Source of the DNA: Burhinus oedicnemus
Lineage: Eukaryota; Chordata; Aves; Charadriiformes; Burhinidae
Direction: 5' to 3'
Length of the DNA: 64,000 nt
Assembly (NCBI GenBank): GCA_008921705.1
Contig: VFFE01007039.1
Location: 378,600-442,599, forward strand
In this document: positions 50,003 through 61,318 of the stretch, in pieces
Position numbering within the stretch: position 1 is the first letter of the stretch
Layout of the letters: every line of letters begins with the position of its first letter
Position numbers and translations under genes: made by a program
Notes under the pieces: generated by a model
Told to the model about the DNA's origin: nothing
The model's database searches: none
What the model saw: the letters and a program-made list of their open reading frames with translations, nothing else

Positions 50003-50207
50003 TAAAAATCAGAGGGCTGTGGTTGGAAAGGACGTCTGGAGGTCATCTGGTCCAACCCCCAGGCTCAAGCAGGGTCACCGGTTGCCCACTGTTGTGTCCA
50101 GACACCTTTTGAATATCTCCAAGGATGGAGACTCACCAACCTCCCTGGGCAACCTGTGCCAGCGCTCAGTCACCCTTACAGCCAAGAAGTGTTTCCTGAT
50201 GTTCAGG
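50003..50207 (-). mobile_element. CR1 3' fragment, ~205 bp, minus strand
   Basis: The sequence is the reverse complement of a CR1 end: GGTTGGAAAGGACGTCTGGA, GGTCATCTGGTCCAACCCCC, CTCAAGCAGGGTCACC, GATGGAGACTCACCAACCTC, CCTGGGCAACCTGTGCCAG, AAGAAGTGTTTCCTGATGTT. Its 3' UTR differs from the 38.5- and 56.5-kb copies, pointing to a different subfamily. It has no octamer tail left. It is in sense orientation with CDKAL1. Confidence 0.93.
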
Positions 50208-53200
50208 ATGTGGGACAACTGATTGACAAACTGAGACTGGCTTAGGTTGTCGAGACATTCAATCTTCCATTAACACCATGTTGCAGATCCAAGTTAGAAA
50301 GCAGATGTAGAAAGAGATGAGGTGGCCCAACCAACAAGATGATAAAACCAAGCAGAAAAAAATGGAGAGACACAAGCACATAGCCTGCTACCATCAGAAC
50401 ATCAATGTGCACCTACAGCATTAGCCAACAGTAAAACACTTAAGTTCCAGAAACTCATTTGACCATAGATTAAGTTGTGCTAACTTAAGCCATACCTTAA
50501 AATCCACTTAAAAAGCTATCAATTTTGAAATTATGTTCATTACCTATACATTAGAGAGTTATAAGCATGACTGGTTAGAGCAATACTTAAATAACACTTT
50601 CAATTACATCTCTACAATGCAAAACAAGCCTTAAAAGCTATAGAACTGATTAAAAGATTGTTGCAATCATATACCTATAGTGAAAAATAGGACAACTACT
50701 TAGTCTCAAGGATCAGACGCCAAACACCACAGGAAAAAAGTAATCTCAGTCATAGGGCTCTGACTCATACAGATAACTTACACTGAGGCAACCTTCAAGG
50801 GTATTGTTACCCTCTTCCCACAGTCTGGATGTCCAAGTCATTTGTAAAACAGATCCTGGACAGCCCAATACTTTTAAACAAAACTAGCTACAAACAGAAC
50901 TTAAGTTGTCCCTGCTCTTGTGCCAGAGCCGTCAGCCAAAACCCAGATACTCTTAAGTAGACTGAGGTGCTTGTAATACTCACAAAGCCATGTTCAGCCA
51001 CAGCAGGGAACAGGAGACGATTATTTGTATCTTTTACACTCTACACTAGAGATGAGCTGTAACACTAAAATGCACAATACATGTTTGGTCTATGCGGTGA
51101 AGATGAAGTCACCTATGTGATTAACTTAAAAACCTTGCTCAGCTTCTCTTCTAGTGGATTTAAAATTTTACACAGTGCAAGAAGATAAAAGAGAGCCTTC
51201 CACATTTTCTGAAAGGTGAGACAACAGTTTTAAATTCCTAGTACAGTATTCAGACAAGAAAGTATATGGGGAAGACTGGAACAGGGTCCTTATCCACCCT
51301 CTTGTGTTGACACTCGCACCACTGTAGAGTGAGTTCAAGAATGCCAAGATGACAGCATATGTAAGGAAGCATGAACCAGCTCCCCAAACACTACCTGAAT
51401 ACAGGTGTGATGCCCAGAGGCTTTAAACACAAAGTGTACAGGCATCAGAGGAAAATAAATTTAAACTAAGGTCTATCCCAAACCATACCCTCACTATAAA
51501 AGACAGCGTTTTATGTTTATGCTAATCCTACTGTCATCAAATTTTGCCTTCTATGACACCATTCAATCTGCCTCTATTTAAAGATACTGTGTAAGTGCAA
51601 CTGTCCCCAACTAAACAAATAATTCCACCAAATGCATAGAATCCAGCTCTTCTGGGTATGGCACTTCTCCCATGCACACAGAATGGAAAGCAAAGCAGCC
51701 TGGCCATGGTTACTAGCAGGAGTCAGTTGAGGGAATCAGTAGAAATGGAACAAAAAAAGGCTTTGATGATTTTTGGTCAGCTTTCTCATTCACTGTTGCT
51801 ATTATTTTTGGTACAACCAAGACAATGAAACATTTTTAAACACCCCTTTCAAATAACATCTTTTATACATACTGTCTTCATGTGACCAGAAACACTGCTA
51901 CCCAATCACTAAAAATGGCTATCGCTCTGTAGAAAAGTAATTCTTAAATCTCAGTAGTTAAATTTCAGACTTATTCCCAAAGCATTTTTACTATAGATAT
52001 TAAACCTAATTCTGAAATCATTAACAATGACTTTTAGGTACAAAAGTTAAAGAATATTTCTTGGAAAAAATGCATATTTATCTGTTTTGTAATAAGTTTC
52101 AGAACACATTTTCCCTTCAAGGTACACCAATAGACTACATAATATACTTTTCCTGCATAATCAGATCTGCTTTGAATTTCTGATGTTCATACAGTGTTGA
52201 CATCAACTAATGTAATGAAAAAGTTATTTTTTCTGTTAATCACCTAAATATGGAAAATAAATTCGTAATATTTCAAGACCAGCCTGTGAAAAAAAGAAGT
52301 TACTCTCTTTGAACTTAGTCTTATGAACTCCAAGTATGCTTTCAAAGGCAAAATATGCAAACCGCAGGCAAAACTCAGGCTTACAAACACAGTTTATTGT
52401 TCTGCCTAGTGCAGTGTGTTAAGCTGAAGAAGCACGAAGCCGCTGCCAACAGCAGTAAATAATTGTGAAAAAACAGCAATTTCATTCATTACTGAAGGTC
52501 TTCAGTCCTGTCTTAGCAGCACAGTGGCAGGCCAGTTCTGGCACACAGACACAAGTTATAGCTAATTAACACAGGGAACAGACTTAACAGCACAGCTTTA
52601 CAAAGCTTCCCTTTAGTAGCAGTCCAGCCTTTAGAAACTTTCCTCTCTTTCTCATATGATCCTCTCACTGGAACGATACAACTGTTTGTGGCTACAAAAT
52701 TAGCCAGATAACTGATCTGGGATTAAAAAAAAAAATAATAAAAATGCACCAGGCAAAAAGATAACCTCTTGTGGTACAGAACTGCTCCACGCAACACATC
52801 TGCACTGGCCCAGCTGAGGCACGCAAGGGGAACACAGCAGCGGCTGCTCACATGGGTGCTGCAGCCTGCACTATGGGGTATTTAGTGACCAAAATGTAAG
52901 AGAGCTGGGACCATCTCCAAGTTTCAAGGATGAAGAAAGAAGATCTACAGGTTCTTTTTTCCTTAGCGCTAGTCTGCTGCTATCCATATTCAAAACAGAG
53001 AAGTGCAAATCAGGTGTTCTGGATTTCTCAGACCACTAAATACTGCTACCTTAGATCAGTTTTTTATTCTTCCATTTCACAGATGAAGAAAACTATCAGG
53101 CAGTGCTGAAGACACATTTGCTACTTAGTGGCGGCATAAAACTAGCAGGGTGCCAATTTTATTTCATAAATAATCAAGGGTGGGGAAGGGTATTGAAATT

Positions 53201-56200
53201 TCTGCTCTCAGAAATTACAACTGATTTTATCTTTGCACAGCACCCTTGCCTTGACCTGCTATGATCATGGTACAAGACAAGCAGCCAAAGCAGTGGAAAT
53301 CACTTTCCAATGCCATGAAGATACAGGTCAGGGCATTAGGACCTATGAAAATGCTTTCAAAAGTTGATTGTCATACATGAATATGCTAATAGGTAAATTA
53401 GTTACTGTTTAGCAAGCATACTTGGAATTACCAAAGTAATAAAGTTAACACAATTTAAAATTTCCTGAAAGCAATTCCAGTCCAAAAAGGTAACTAGTCA
53501 TACACACACGGTTGGATTACTTTGACACTTGAGGTGGGATTTTTACATACATGCTGTGGAACTACAGAGCACCTCACAGTAAAATTTGTTAGTGGCTACT
53601 GACAGTTCAGGCTTTGAGCGCAATTATTTTCCTCTAGTCTTTAAGAAACTGTACGATTTTATCAACTTTTCAAGGATTTGAGTAATCTCAATTCAAGCCT
53701 GTATATCTGAAAGAACTATGAATATTGATCATGCTTCAGAAGAAAGCCAAAACTAATACACTAGGAAATATTCTGAACACAAATGGCAATTTACTGTCAG
53801 GAATACAACAAATCAACAGCTCATGCTATCAATCAAATTAGTGCTTCTGCAACAAAATGAATAAAAGAACTGAGGGGAAGAAAAAAAAAAAAACGTACCA
53901 CAAAAAACCACAACAAAACAATCTATCCCTTATACCTCTTTTTCTGCATCTGCTATGAAGAATAAGCTTCAAATTTGAAGTGCTTTGTAGGGCACAAATG
54001 ACATTAAATCTGGAAACATGCCACCTACCACGTGCATGTGTTCCTGAAAGATCCTATTGACAGAAACACTTCATACTCATGTCCCCCTTTTAATTCTTGT
54101 GTTTGTCACAAAATGCTAAGTAGTACCAGATTTTTTTTTCGAGTGCCTTCCACCCAGTAATGCATAAAAAGAGTTAATACACTGAATTCTGTGTAAAGCC
54201 TATTTCACTGAACAAAAGGCAAATCATATGCAAATTTCTTAACTGCAAGTATAGTGTGGTACTAATACTCACGTGAATGGTTCACTGTGCAAAATCCATG
54301 CAAATATCTGTGAAAGATTTTAACCTGGGAATATTCAATATTCAAAATGCATGCAAATATCTATGAAAGATTTTAACCTGGGAACACTGCCTGTCACACT
54401 ACCTTTCCGTGTTTTGCGCACATTGTAATATTTTTCATATCCATAACATCTGCACTCCTGACAATACAAAATACTGAGTCAAGCAATTAGGCAAATTCTA
54501 AAAAATGCTTTGAGAAACATCAAACAACAATAAAGGTCATATTTATATAACACACAGACTGTTTGCATATGAACGTAAGTTTGCATGAGCTGGGTCAAAC
54601 TGAAACACTCAGAAAGGACGCTTACTCCATGAGAATGTACTAATGCTGGAATTAAGACAGGTTTGTTAGACTGTTTTCACTGAACACATAATTTTTCTCC
54701 AAGTGAAGCACATGTAACATCACCTCCTGAAGTCCTTGCAAACAATGCAACTTGAGTACGCAGTGCAGTAAGTAGTACATCAGTACAAGACAGTGCAAGA
54801 AAAAAAAAAATCCTAAAATTCCATGCAAGCCTCAAATTAGTAGGCTTACTGTGGCACCAGGTAGCATTGCAGTTACTGAAGTATCAGAGAATGAATAATT
54901 TTCTTAAATGCCATGACTTTTTAGATAAATTAAATCTATTTATATTTTTTTATTAGGCATTTAGTATCAGAGTCCCTGTATGTTAAAAAATATGAAAAAA
55001 TTGTTTCTGTTTTAAGCAATTACAAATTTGTAGCCGGGACTTCTTCAGTAAATAATGAAGAAGAAAGATGGAACTATTTTGAAGCAGAACTGTGTAATGA
55101 AATGCAACATACAATAACATATTCTCACCAAAAGAGGAATAATCATCTTTTAACTAGCTTTTTGGGAGGGGGGGAGGATTTGAATTACAGATTCTGATTT
55201 TACTAATTTTTCCTTACACTTGTTGCACCCCATTTTCATCTCTTACTTCAGAGGAATAATGCAATTGCCTTCCTGTGTTATTAAAAAGTCAGAAAGTGAG
55301 AGCACGTATGTTTGACATCTAATAGAACAAACCAAACAGATTGAATAAAGTTTAAAATCTGCAAAGTGATGAAAACTTAAAAATCAAGAAGATTTATATA
55401 TGAATCATTTAGACCAGTTTTTACACATTAATACTGAAGTCATACATTTTCTATTAAGGATTTCTTACACATTTCAAATTCACTTCACATTTGTCTTCTT
55501 CCATGACATGAGATAGCTGTCATTACTGACTCGTTTGTGCTATGCAGGCAATGCGATGCAATTATAAATAATGTAGGCTGCAAGTGTATCATTGTTTTTA
55601 AAACGATGACCTACTTTTAGTCACTGGTGTAAAGATCATGAAAGCTAATATCAACTATAGTACTGTGCAGTTTCGGTGCTGAGGCTGGTATCAGCCTCTG
55701 CAGACGTGCACTGGCCTGTAAAGTTTGAAATAAAATCTGATACTTAACTGTCCTGTAACCAATGGCTTAAAGGCTCTTCTGCTTTCTCTGTCATTCTTCA
55801 CTGAATTTTGCTTAACTGCTATTCTTAGAAGGCTGTCATTCAGAACTGTTTCTAGTCTTTAATGATCTCCTTCCTGCTAACACATGCTGTTCCAAAACAG
55901 AAATGAGAAAATTTAATTTGTTTTCAGGATGCTATATGCACATACTTTTGTTTGTCTATATACCTACTGTTTAGTATCAACTAATTAGGAATACCAGTAA
56001 AGTTTTTCTTACTTATCATGAACACACTTGATGCATGCTTAAATGTTTTGGTTTTTTGTTTTGTTGGTTGGGGTTTTGTTTGGTTTTCCTGTTTCTGCTG
56101 CTAAAGAGTACACAGCTTAGACAGCTTTGAATCCCAATCTCCACTCAAGATAAATTTGTCATTTACTAACAAAGTTTTGAACTTCTTTCATTCTTTACTT

Positions 56201-56467
56201 TTAATACTCAATAGGCCCAGAGATTAATACCCTACTGACCTCCACACCAGTCAGATAAAATTCGGTCATGTCTCAATAGCAAAGCCTAAACAGTGCCATC
56301 AAAAACAAAGTTTTCAATATATCCTTAGAGCCACCTACACCTCACCTGTATCTGAATACTTTTCTGACTTGAGAAAAGGCATGAGATGTATAAAAGAAAA
56401 CATGCTTGAAGAACATCTACATCTCTGCCTGCTATTCACATCATAATAAAAGACCCACATCTACCCA
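50208..56467. other. Unique intronic sequence
   Basis: No repeat family was recognised apart from the 42-bp duplication at 54290-54384. Short A-runs and one G-rich run (GGGAGGGGGGGAGG, 55164-55177) are present. Confidence 0.5.
54290..54384 (+). repeat. Two-copy direct repeat of 42 bp, period 53 bp
   Basis: Units 54290-54331 and 54343-54384 (CAAAAT[C/G]CATGCAAATATCT... through ...TTTTAACCTGGGAA) match at 40 of 42 positions, with an 11-bp spacer ATATTCAATAT-like. Each unit contains ATGCAAAT, the octamer recognised by POU/Oct factors. Confidence 0.92.
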
Positions 56468-56562
56468 CCAGTGAAAAAGACTGGTGCCATCCTCTCAGCA
56501 CCGTGCCTATAAATACTTAAAGGGAGGGTGCCAGGAGGATGGCACCAGTCTTTTTTCAGTGG
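56468..56562. repeat. 26/27-bp fold-back at the CR1 5' junction
   Basis: Segment 56468-56493 is the reverse complement of 56536-56562 with one mismatch and one 1-nt indel (shared core GACTGGTGCCATCCT / AGGATGGCACCAGTC). The right arm is normal internal CR1 sequence. The left arm lies outside the colinear CR1 start and is therefore an inverted copy added at the insertion junction. Confidence 0.92.
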
Positions 56563-56827
56563 TGCCCAGTGACAGGACAAGAGGTAATGGGCACAAACTT
56601 GAATGTAGGAAGTTCGATCTAAACACGAGGAGGAATGTCTTTACTTGTAGGGTGGCAGAGCACTGGAACAGGCTGCCCAGAGAGGTGGTGGAGTCTCTGA
56701 CTCTGGAGACATTCAAAACCCGCCTGGACGCCATCCTGTGCAACCTGCTCTAGGTGACCTTGCTCGGGCAGGGGGATTGCACTAGATGATCTCCAGAGCT
56801 CCCTTCCAACCCCTGTGATTCTGTGAT
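56505..56827 (+). mobile_element. CR1 LINE 3' end, ~325 bp
   Basis: Colinear CR1 begins around TATAAATACTTAAAGGGAGG. It encodes in one open frame the pol C-terminus ([20 protein letters not shown] ... [19 protein letters not shown]) up to a stop at 56753. The 3' UTR and CTGTGATTCTGTGAT tail follow. It shares its diagnostic 3' sequence (ACATTCAAAACCCGCCTGGA, CATCCTGTGCAACCTGCTC) with the 38.5-kb copy. It is antisense to CDKAL1. Confidence 0.95.
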
Positions 56828-58981
56828 CTCCATCACCTACTGAGGCAGCAACAATATTCTCGCAAAAATCCTGGTGCACCAAGCAAGCCTAGTTCAGCCC
56901 TCAGAGGCCTCTCCTCTGAAAAAATAAAAATAGACATACAGAATTAAAAACAATTTTCAATGAAGTTGCCAAGAAGAATAGTGTATCTTGCTCTTCTCAA
57001 CATTCCAGTAAACTGGCCTCACTGCACCAACCGAGCAGCCCAGAAGTTGTAACACAGGCATGAGAGCTGCCATCCTGTAGCCGTCCCTGTTAGCCGAGTG
57101 CAGCAGGTGATGCTGCAAGATTTATACTCCCGCTTAAAGGACAAATGACTTAAGTCCACTACCAGATTTCTCTTCACTTCAGCTCCTTTTACTTCACAAG
57201 AAGGTATCAGTCAAGCCTCAAAGGAGGCTTTCACACTGTTGTATAAATATGCCTGTATTGCCCAAGAGCTCTGAAACTGCAACAAATCAGTCTAGCTATG
57301 AATAACCAGGAGACTGAAATCTATGAGTATGAGGAGATATTTTTATGCACTAAACAAGCTGCATTTGTGGAAGATTAAGGTAAAGAGAATATTTTCCATT
57401 ATAACGGCATGAATAGAAGCTCTTTTCTTTAGGCTGGTAACTTGCCAAGTGGAAACTATAACCCCCATCTCTTACTAGGGATTTGGAATAAATCCAACAT
57501 CTGTTGTAACTTAATGTCAAAAGGCAATCTCAAACCTGCACTTGAAACTTTTCAAACTTACTATACACCCTCTCCCATGATAACTGATTTACCGAAGGTG
57601 CCATCTCACCTTCAATGCTATTTACGAAGAATAACTGATACACAAAAGTAGATTACTGGCAATAAAACTGTACATCAACAGGCAGCACGGACACGTTCCC
57701 TAGCTAGTGCGCCATTACAGTTCAAGCTGGTATTTTAAATAAGTTTGCTGCAGGAAAACACGCAGGCACAATTCTCTAGCTCAGCTTCCAACAGTAAGTC
57801 ATCAAAGCAGAGTAACTCTAGCAGACCTTTGAGGACATGAACCATCTCGTCGATCAGCTGGCAGGATAAGCCATTCAAATTAATTTCTATCAAGTCTGCA
57901 CTAGCAAATTGTTTACCTCATTGTACTAAACATTTAATTCCCCTTTACTTAAAAAAACCCCAACAAACTACTTACATTTCAAATTGTTTCAATTTCAAAT
58001 TCAGTGCTCACTTATTTCAAACATATCAATACTGAAGCTCAACAGAAAATCTATCTTCTATTTGAAAAAAATACAGCAACTGAAACACTTCAGTTTTCAT
58101 TAAATATCACTTCACAAAAAAGTGAAAAAGATCCTTAAAGTGTTACAAACTATACTTTTAATGGTTTCTAAATAGAACTTCCCCCCCCCTTTTATTTTAC
58201 AATCAATATCAAATATTTAAAAAAATTTCTCACTAAATGTCAGTGGAAGTTTTTCAAGTTACTATTTTATTTTGAAGAAAAAATTAATTTTTCTACATTA
58301 TTCCTGACTGCAACTATGAACCTCACTATCTCCCACTCCAATCTTAATGTTCTATTAATTTGGGACTAGCAGCTTGATGAAGCTGAAAAATGGCCCAAAA
58401 CACATTAAAAACTTAAATTAACACTTCATTGAAGAAGAATGGATATTTTCCTCCTTTGACCAAAGCCTGCCTTTCTCTTCCAATCAAGCTGTAACATTTG
58501 ACGTAGCGGAATATTTCAGTCAGAACAAAAAAATGCTAAAACTTAAATCAGTTTTTCTTTAAACAATTTTAATTGTGAACAAACAGTAGCTTCTGACAAA
58601 ATAGCATAAAGTAACATGCTGAAGTTTCTGCCACAGAAATAGTAGCAAACTCTTAACCATTACAGTCTTTCAACAACACTAACCACAAAACATGTTACCA
58701 CTTCAACACTTGCAAGCATTTAATGTTATCTTTAGGATAACTGCTGCTTTGAAACAGCTTTGAATATCAGCTTGGTTTGAAAAGTAAGACAGCAAGGATT
58801 CAAGGTTAAGCAGTTATGTAAAGCTACTTGCTTTCTATTTTACAGTAGTGGAGAAGTACAACTTAAAATCAAACTTCTAACTCGTAATAAACTAATAGCC
58901 TGCTTTAAACTTCAGTCTCAAGAGAAGTTACAACCTCTACACCAAAATCCTTCTTTGCTAACCACAAAATACACTTCTCTA

Positions 58982-59025
58982 TATACTTACAGTATAGTGT
59001 ATCTTTATATATAGTATATAGTAAT
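58982..59025. repeat. TATA-rich low-complexity patch
   Basis: It contains repeated TATATAGTATATAG and ATATACTTACAGTATAG units. Confidence 0.75.
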
Positions 59026-59167
59026 AGTTGTTCGACTTTAACACAGACTTTTGCAGATTCTTAATTTTCACATTTTCAGGCATTAAGAATCATTGTTAAC
59101 TATTTTTGTTTCCCAAGTAATTAATGGTTAACTTTCCATTTGTCACTTATGTAAATCTGTATTTCAG

Positions 59168-59263
59168 ATGGAAACCAAAGGAAGCCACTCAGAAGTATGC
59201 ATGGAAAAACCTCCACTTCCTCCGCTCTTCACCCCAGCAGTTCTAGGACGAGGACCTACACAG
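59168..59263 (+). other. Exon-like open segment, unidentified
   Basis: A pyrimidine-rich stretch ending TATTTCAG is followed by a 96-nt open segment that starts with ATG (METKGSHSEVCMEKPPLPPL...) and ends CACAG|GTGTTG. Both ends would be phase 0. The donor is weak, the strand is opposite to CDKAL1, and the reverse strand is also open for 29 codons. I recognise no protein. It may be an exon of an antisense or lineage-specific transcript, or chance. Confidence 0.15.
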
Positions 59264-59891
59264 GTGTTGTCACCTTCTTTTCTTCCTTAAGCTTTTGGCC
59301 CACCAAAAAGTATCAACAGTCTTGTTTGGCATTAACAACTTATTTTTAAAAAGTTTAGAAACTATACATGACATTAGGGTTTTCATGCTAGATAGCACAG
59401 TTCCATTCCTCTACACTAAGCCATGTGTCAGTTTGAAAGCACTTCTATATCAAACATAGACTACACTTACCTTAAGTTTTACTTAATAGTATTTTCATTC
59501 AAAGAGGTACAGGTACAAAGAATACAATAAAAGAGATCTGCAAATCTCCTTCTCGAGAAGGTTTTGGGATCAGGCAGTGACAATATAAGTCTACTGTATT
59601 TCACACACAGTTATATGTTTTAGGAATACAGCAGTCAAAAATTTTAGTCCACTGCCTATTTGTTGAATGAAGAAAGAAAAATCAGTACAGTATAAAGCAG
59701 AGGTTTGTGTACAGCTTGCAAATACTAAACATTATGAAGAGATTTAACTTCTTCTCAACAGCCATGTGTTACATTTATGGAAGTTACAGAAATCATTCTG
59801 AAACTGTCCAACAAGTAGTTATGCTCCATGAAGAAAATACATTTTTTTATGAATTGTCACACTAGAAAACATAGTATTTTGTTACTTAATA

Positions 59892-60218
59892 TTATTGTTG
59901 TTTGTTAAAACCCAGTGATTTGATAAAATAGGCATTTCTTTGTGCTCCAACACTGAAAGCTACAAAAATTACAAGAATATTATCTGAATAACAGATAGAC
60001 CTTACAACTTCTTCCACATAGTCTTTGGACAGTTCGCTGATGCAAAACTGGTAGTAGGGTAAGCTCTTTTCACTCAGCGATTTCTTTATCACTGACATGC
60101 TGGTCACAGCCAGTCTCTCTTGTCTAGTAGTTTGGCAGAGGGGCACACAGGCTTTTTTAGAACGTGGTGTCAAACATAAGAGCAAGCGAGTTACAAAAGA
60201 AGCTGCTTCCAGACCCAT
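59892..60218 (-). other. Unidentified 108-codon open frame
   Basis: This minus-strand frame (MGLEAASFVTRLLLCL...; central part VIKKSLSEKSLPYYQFCISE; SKDYVEEVVRSICYSDN) has amino-acid usage that reads like a real protein more than most frames here. It could hold a short exon (acceptor ...GTGACCAG, donor GAAGTT|GTAAGG). No family is recognised and no adjoining exon was found. It is on the CDKAL1 sense strand. Confidence 0.15.
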
Positions 60219-61297
60219 AGGTAATGATGCCTTATCTAATTTATGAGGCGGGAAAATACCTTGTTATTTATGAACACAGAATTCATTCCTGAATCTTTGG
60301 CCCTGAAGATACTTCCAGCAACGAATTTCAGGAGCTAAGTTTACAGCACATAAAAAAGCATTGTATTTTACATGTTAGCTTTTTGTGTTTTTATCTTAGT
60401 AGCCTGCCACAACAGCAGCAACACAATAACAAGTCATATTCCTTCCAATGGTTCTGCCATAGCGTGAGATGAAACCCTCATTTTTGAGCATTTTCTCACT
60501 GATCTACATTAAACCACTTCATTTTCACAGCTCCCTTAATTAGCTCTGTCTGTCCTGTAACTCAGAAAACACTGCTCATACTGCCACTTTAATAATAGGG
60601 ACCACTTTAAATGAAAAAACAGAGCATTCATAGGACCACAAAAGCACAACAAAAGACAGTCATTTCTCACCAAAAGTGAGCCACACACACTAACAGAAAA
60701 TAACAAAATACAATCAAACTGTAAATGCAAATGACTACACACAAATCACCATACTGATAAACCTGATTTTTTACTAATATTATTTTAAAGAGAAGGAAAA
60801 ATTAGCTTTCTAGCTTTGGTAATCCTGGCCCTTGTGTTCTTGTGATACTATTAGGCAAGGGGAAAAAAGGAAAAAAAAAAAAAAAAGCAACTTTGGAGAA
60901 AGCTTTGCTCTTTTTCTTTCACTAACTCTCAAAAGAGACATAGTCCACACAAAACCAAGCATTTTCAGATTCTTGATCAGTGTGAAGTGAACACTCCTCT
61001 TCAGCATGCTTTCCCTGATTCTCCTCAATCTATGCCTCCCTAACAGTCCCATAACTTTCTTTGAAGCAAGCTCTGGCATGTTGCCTGTGCAACTTCTGCC
61101 TGAATATACTAAGGAAACCATCCATTAAGAATAACAGTTGTTTAAAAAAAAAACCAAAAACAATAACAAACCACCACAAAACTAGAACTTCACTCTCTTG
61201 AGAATTTATCTAGAATAAATTAAGATATTACTGCCTCCAACTATTCATTACTGTACCTCAGCAGGAGATCCCAGTCTTCACCGAAAGCCAAAGATTT

Positions 61298-61318
61298 CCC
61301 TCCCACCCCCCACCCCCC
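61298..61318 (-). repeat. Strong G-quadruplex tract on the minus strand
   Basis: The plus strand reads CCC T CCC A CCCCCC A CCCCCC, so the minus strand, which is the CDKAL1 transcript strand, has four G tracts separated by single-nucleotide loops. This arrangement typically folds very stably. Confidence 0.9.

Noticed and set aside
59548..59561. 14-bp perfect palindrome CCTTCTCGAGAAGG
   Set aside because: Perfect, but short enough to occur by chance in this length of sequence, with no supporting context.
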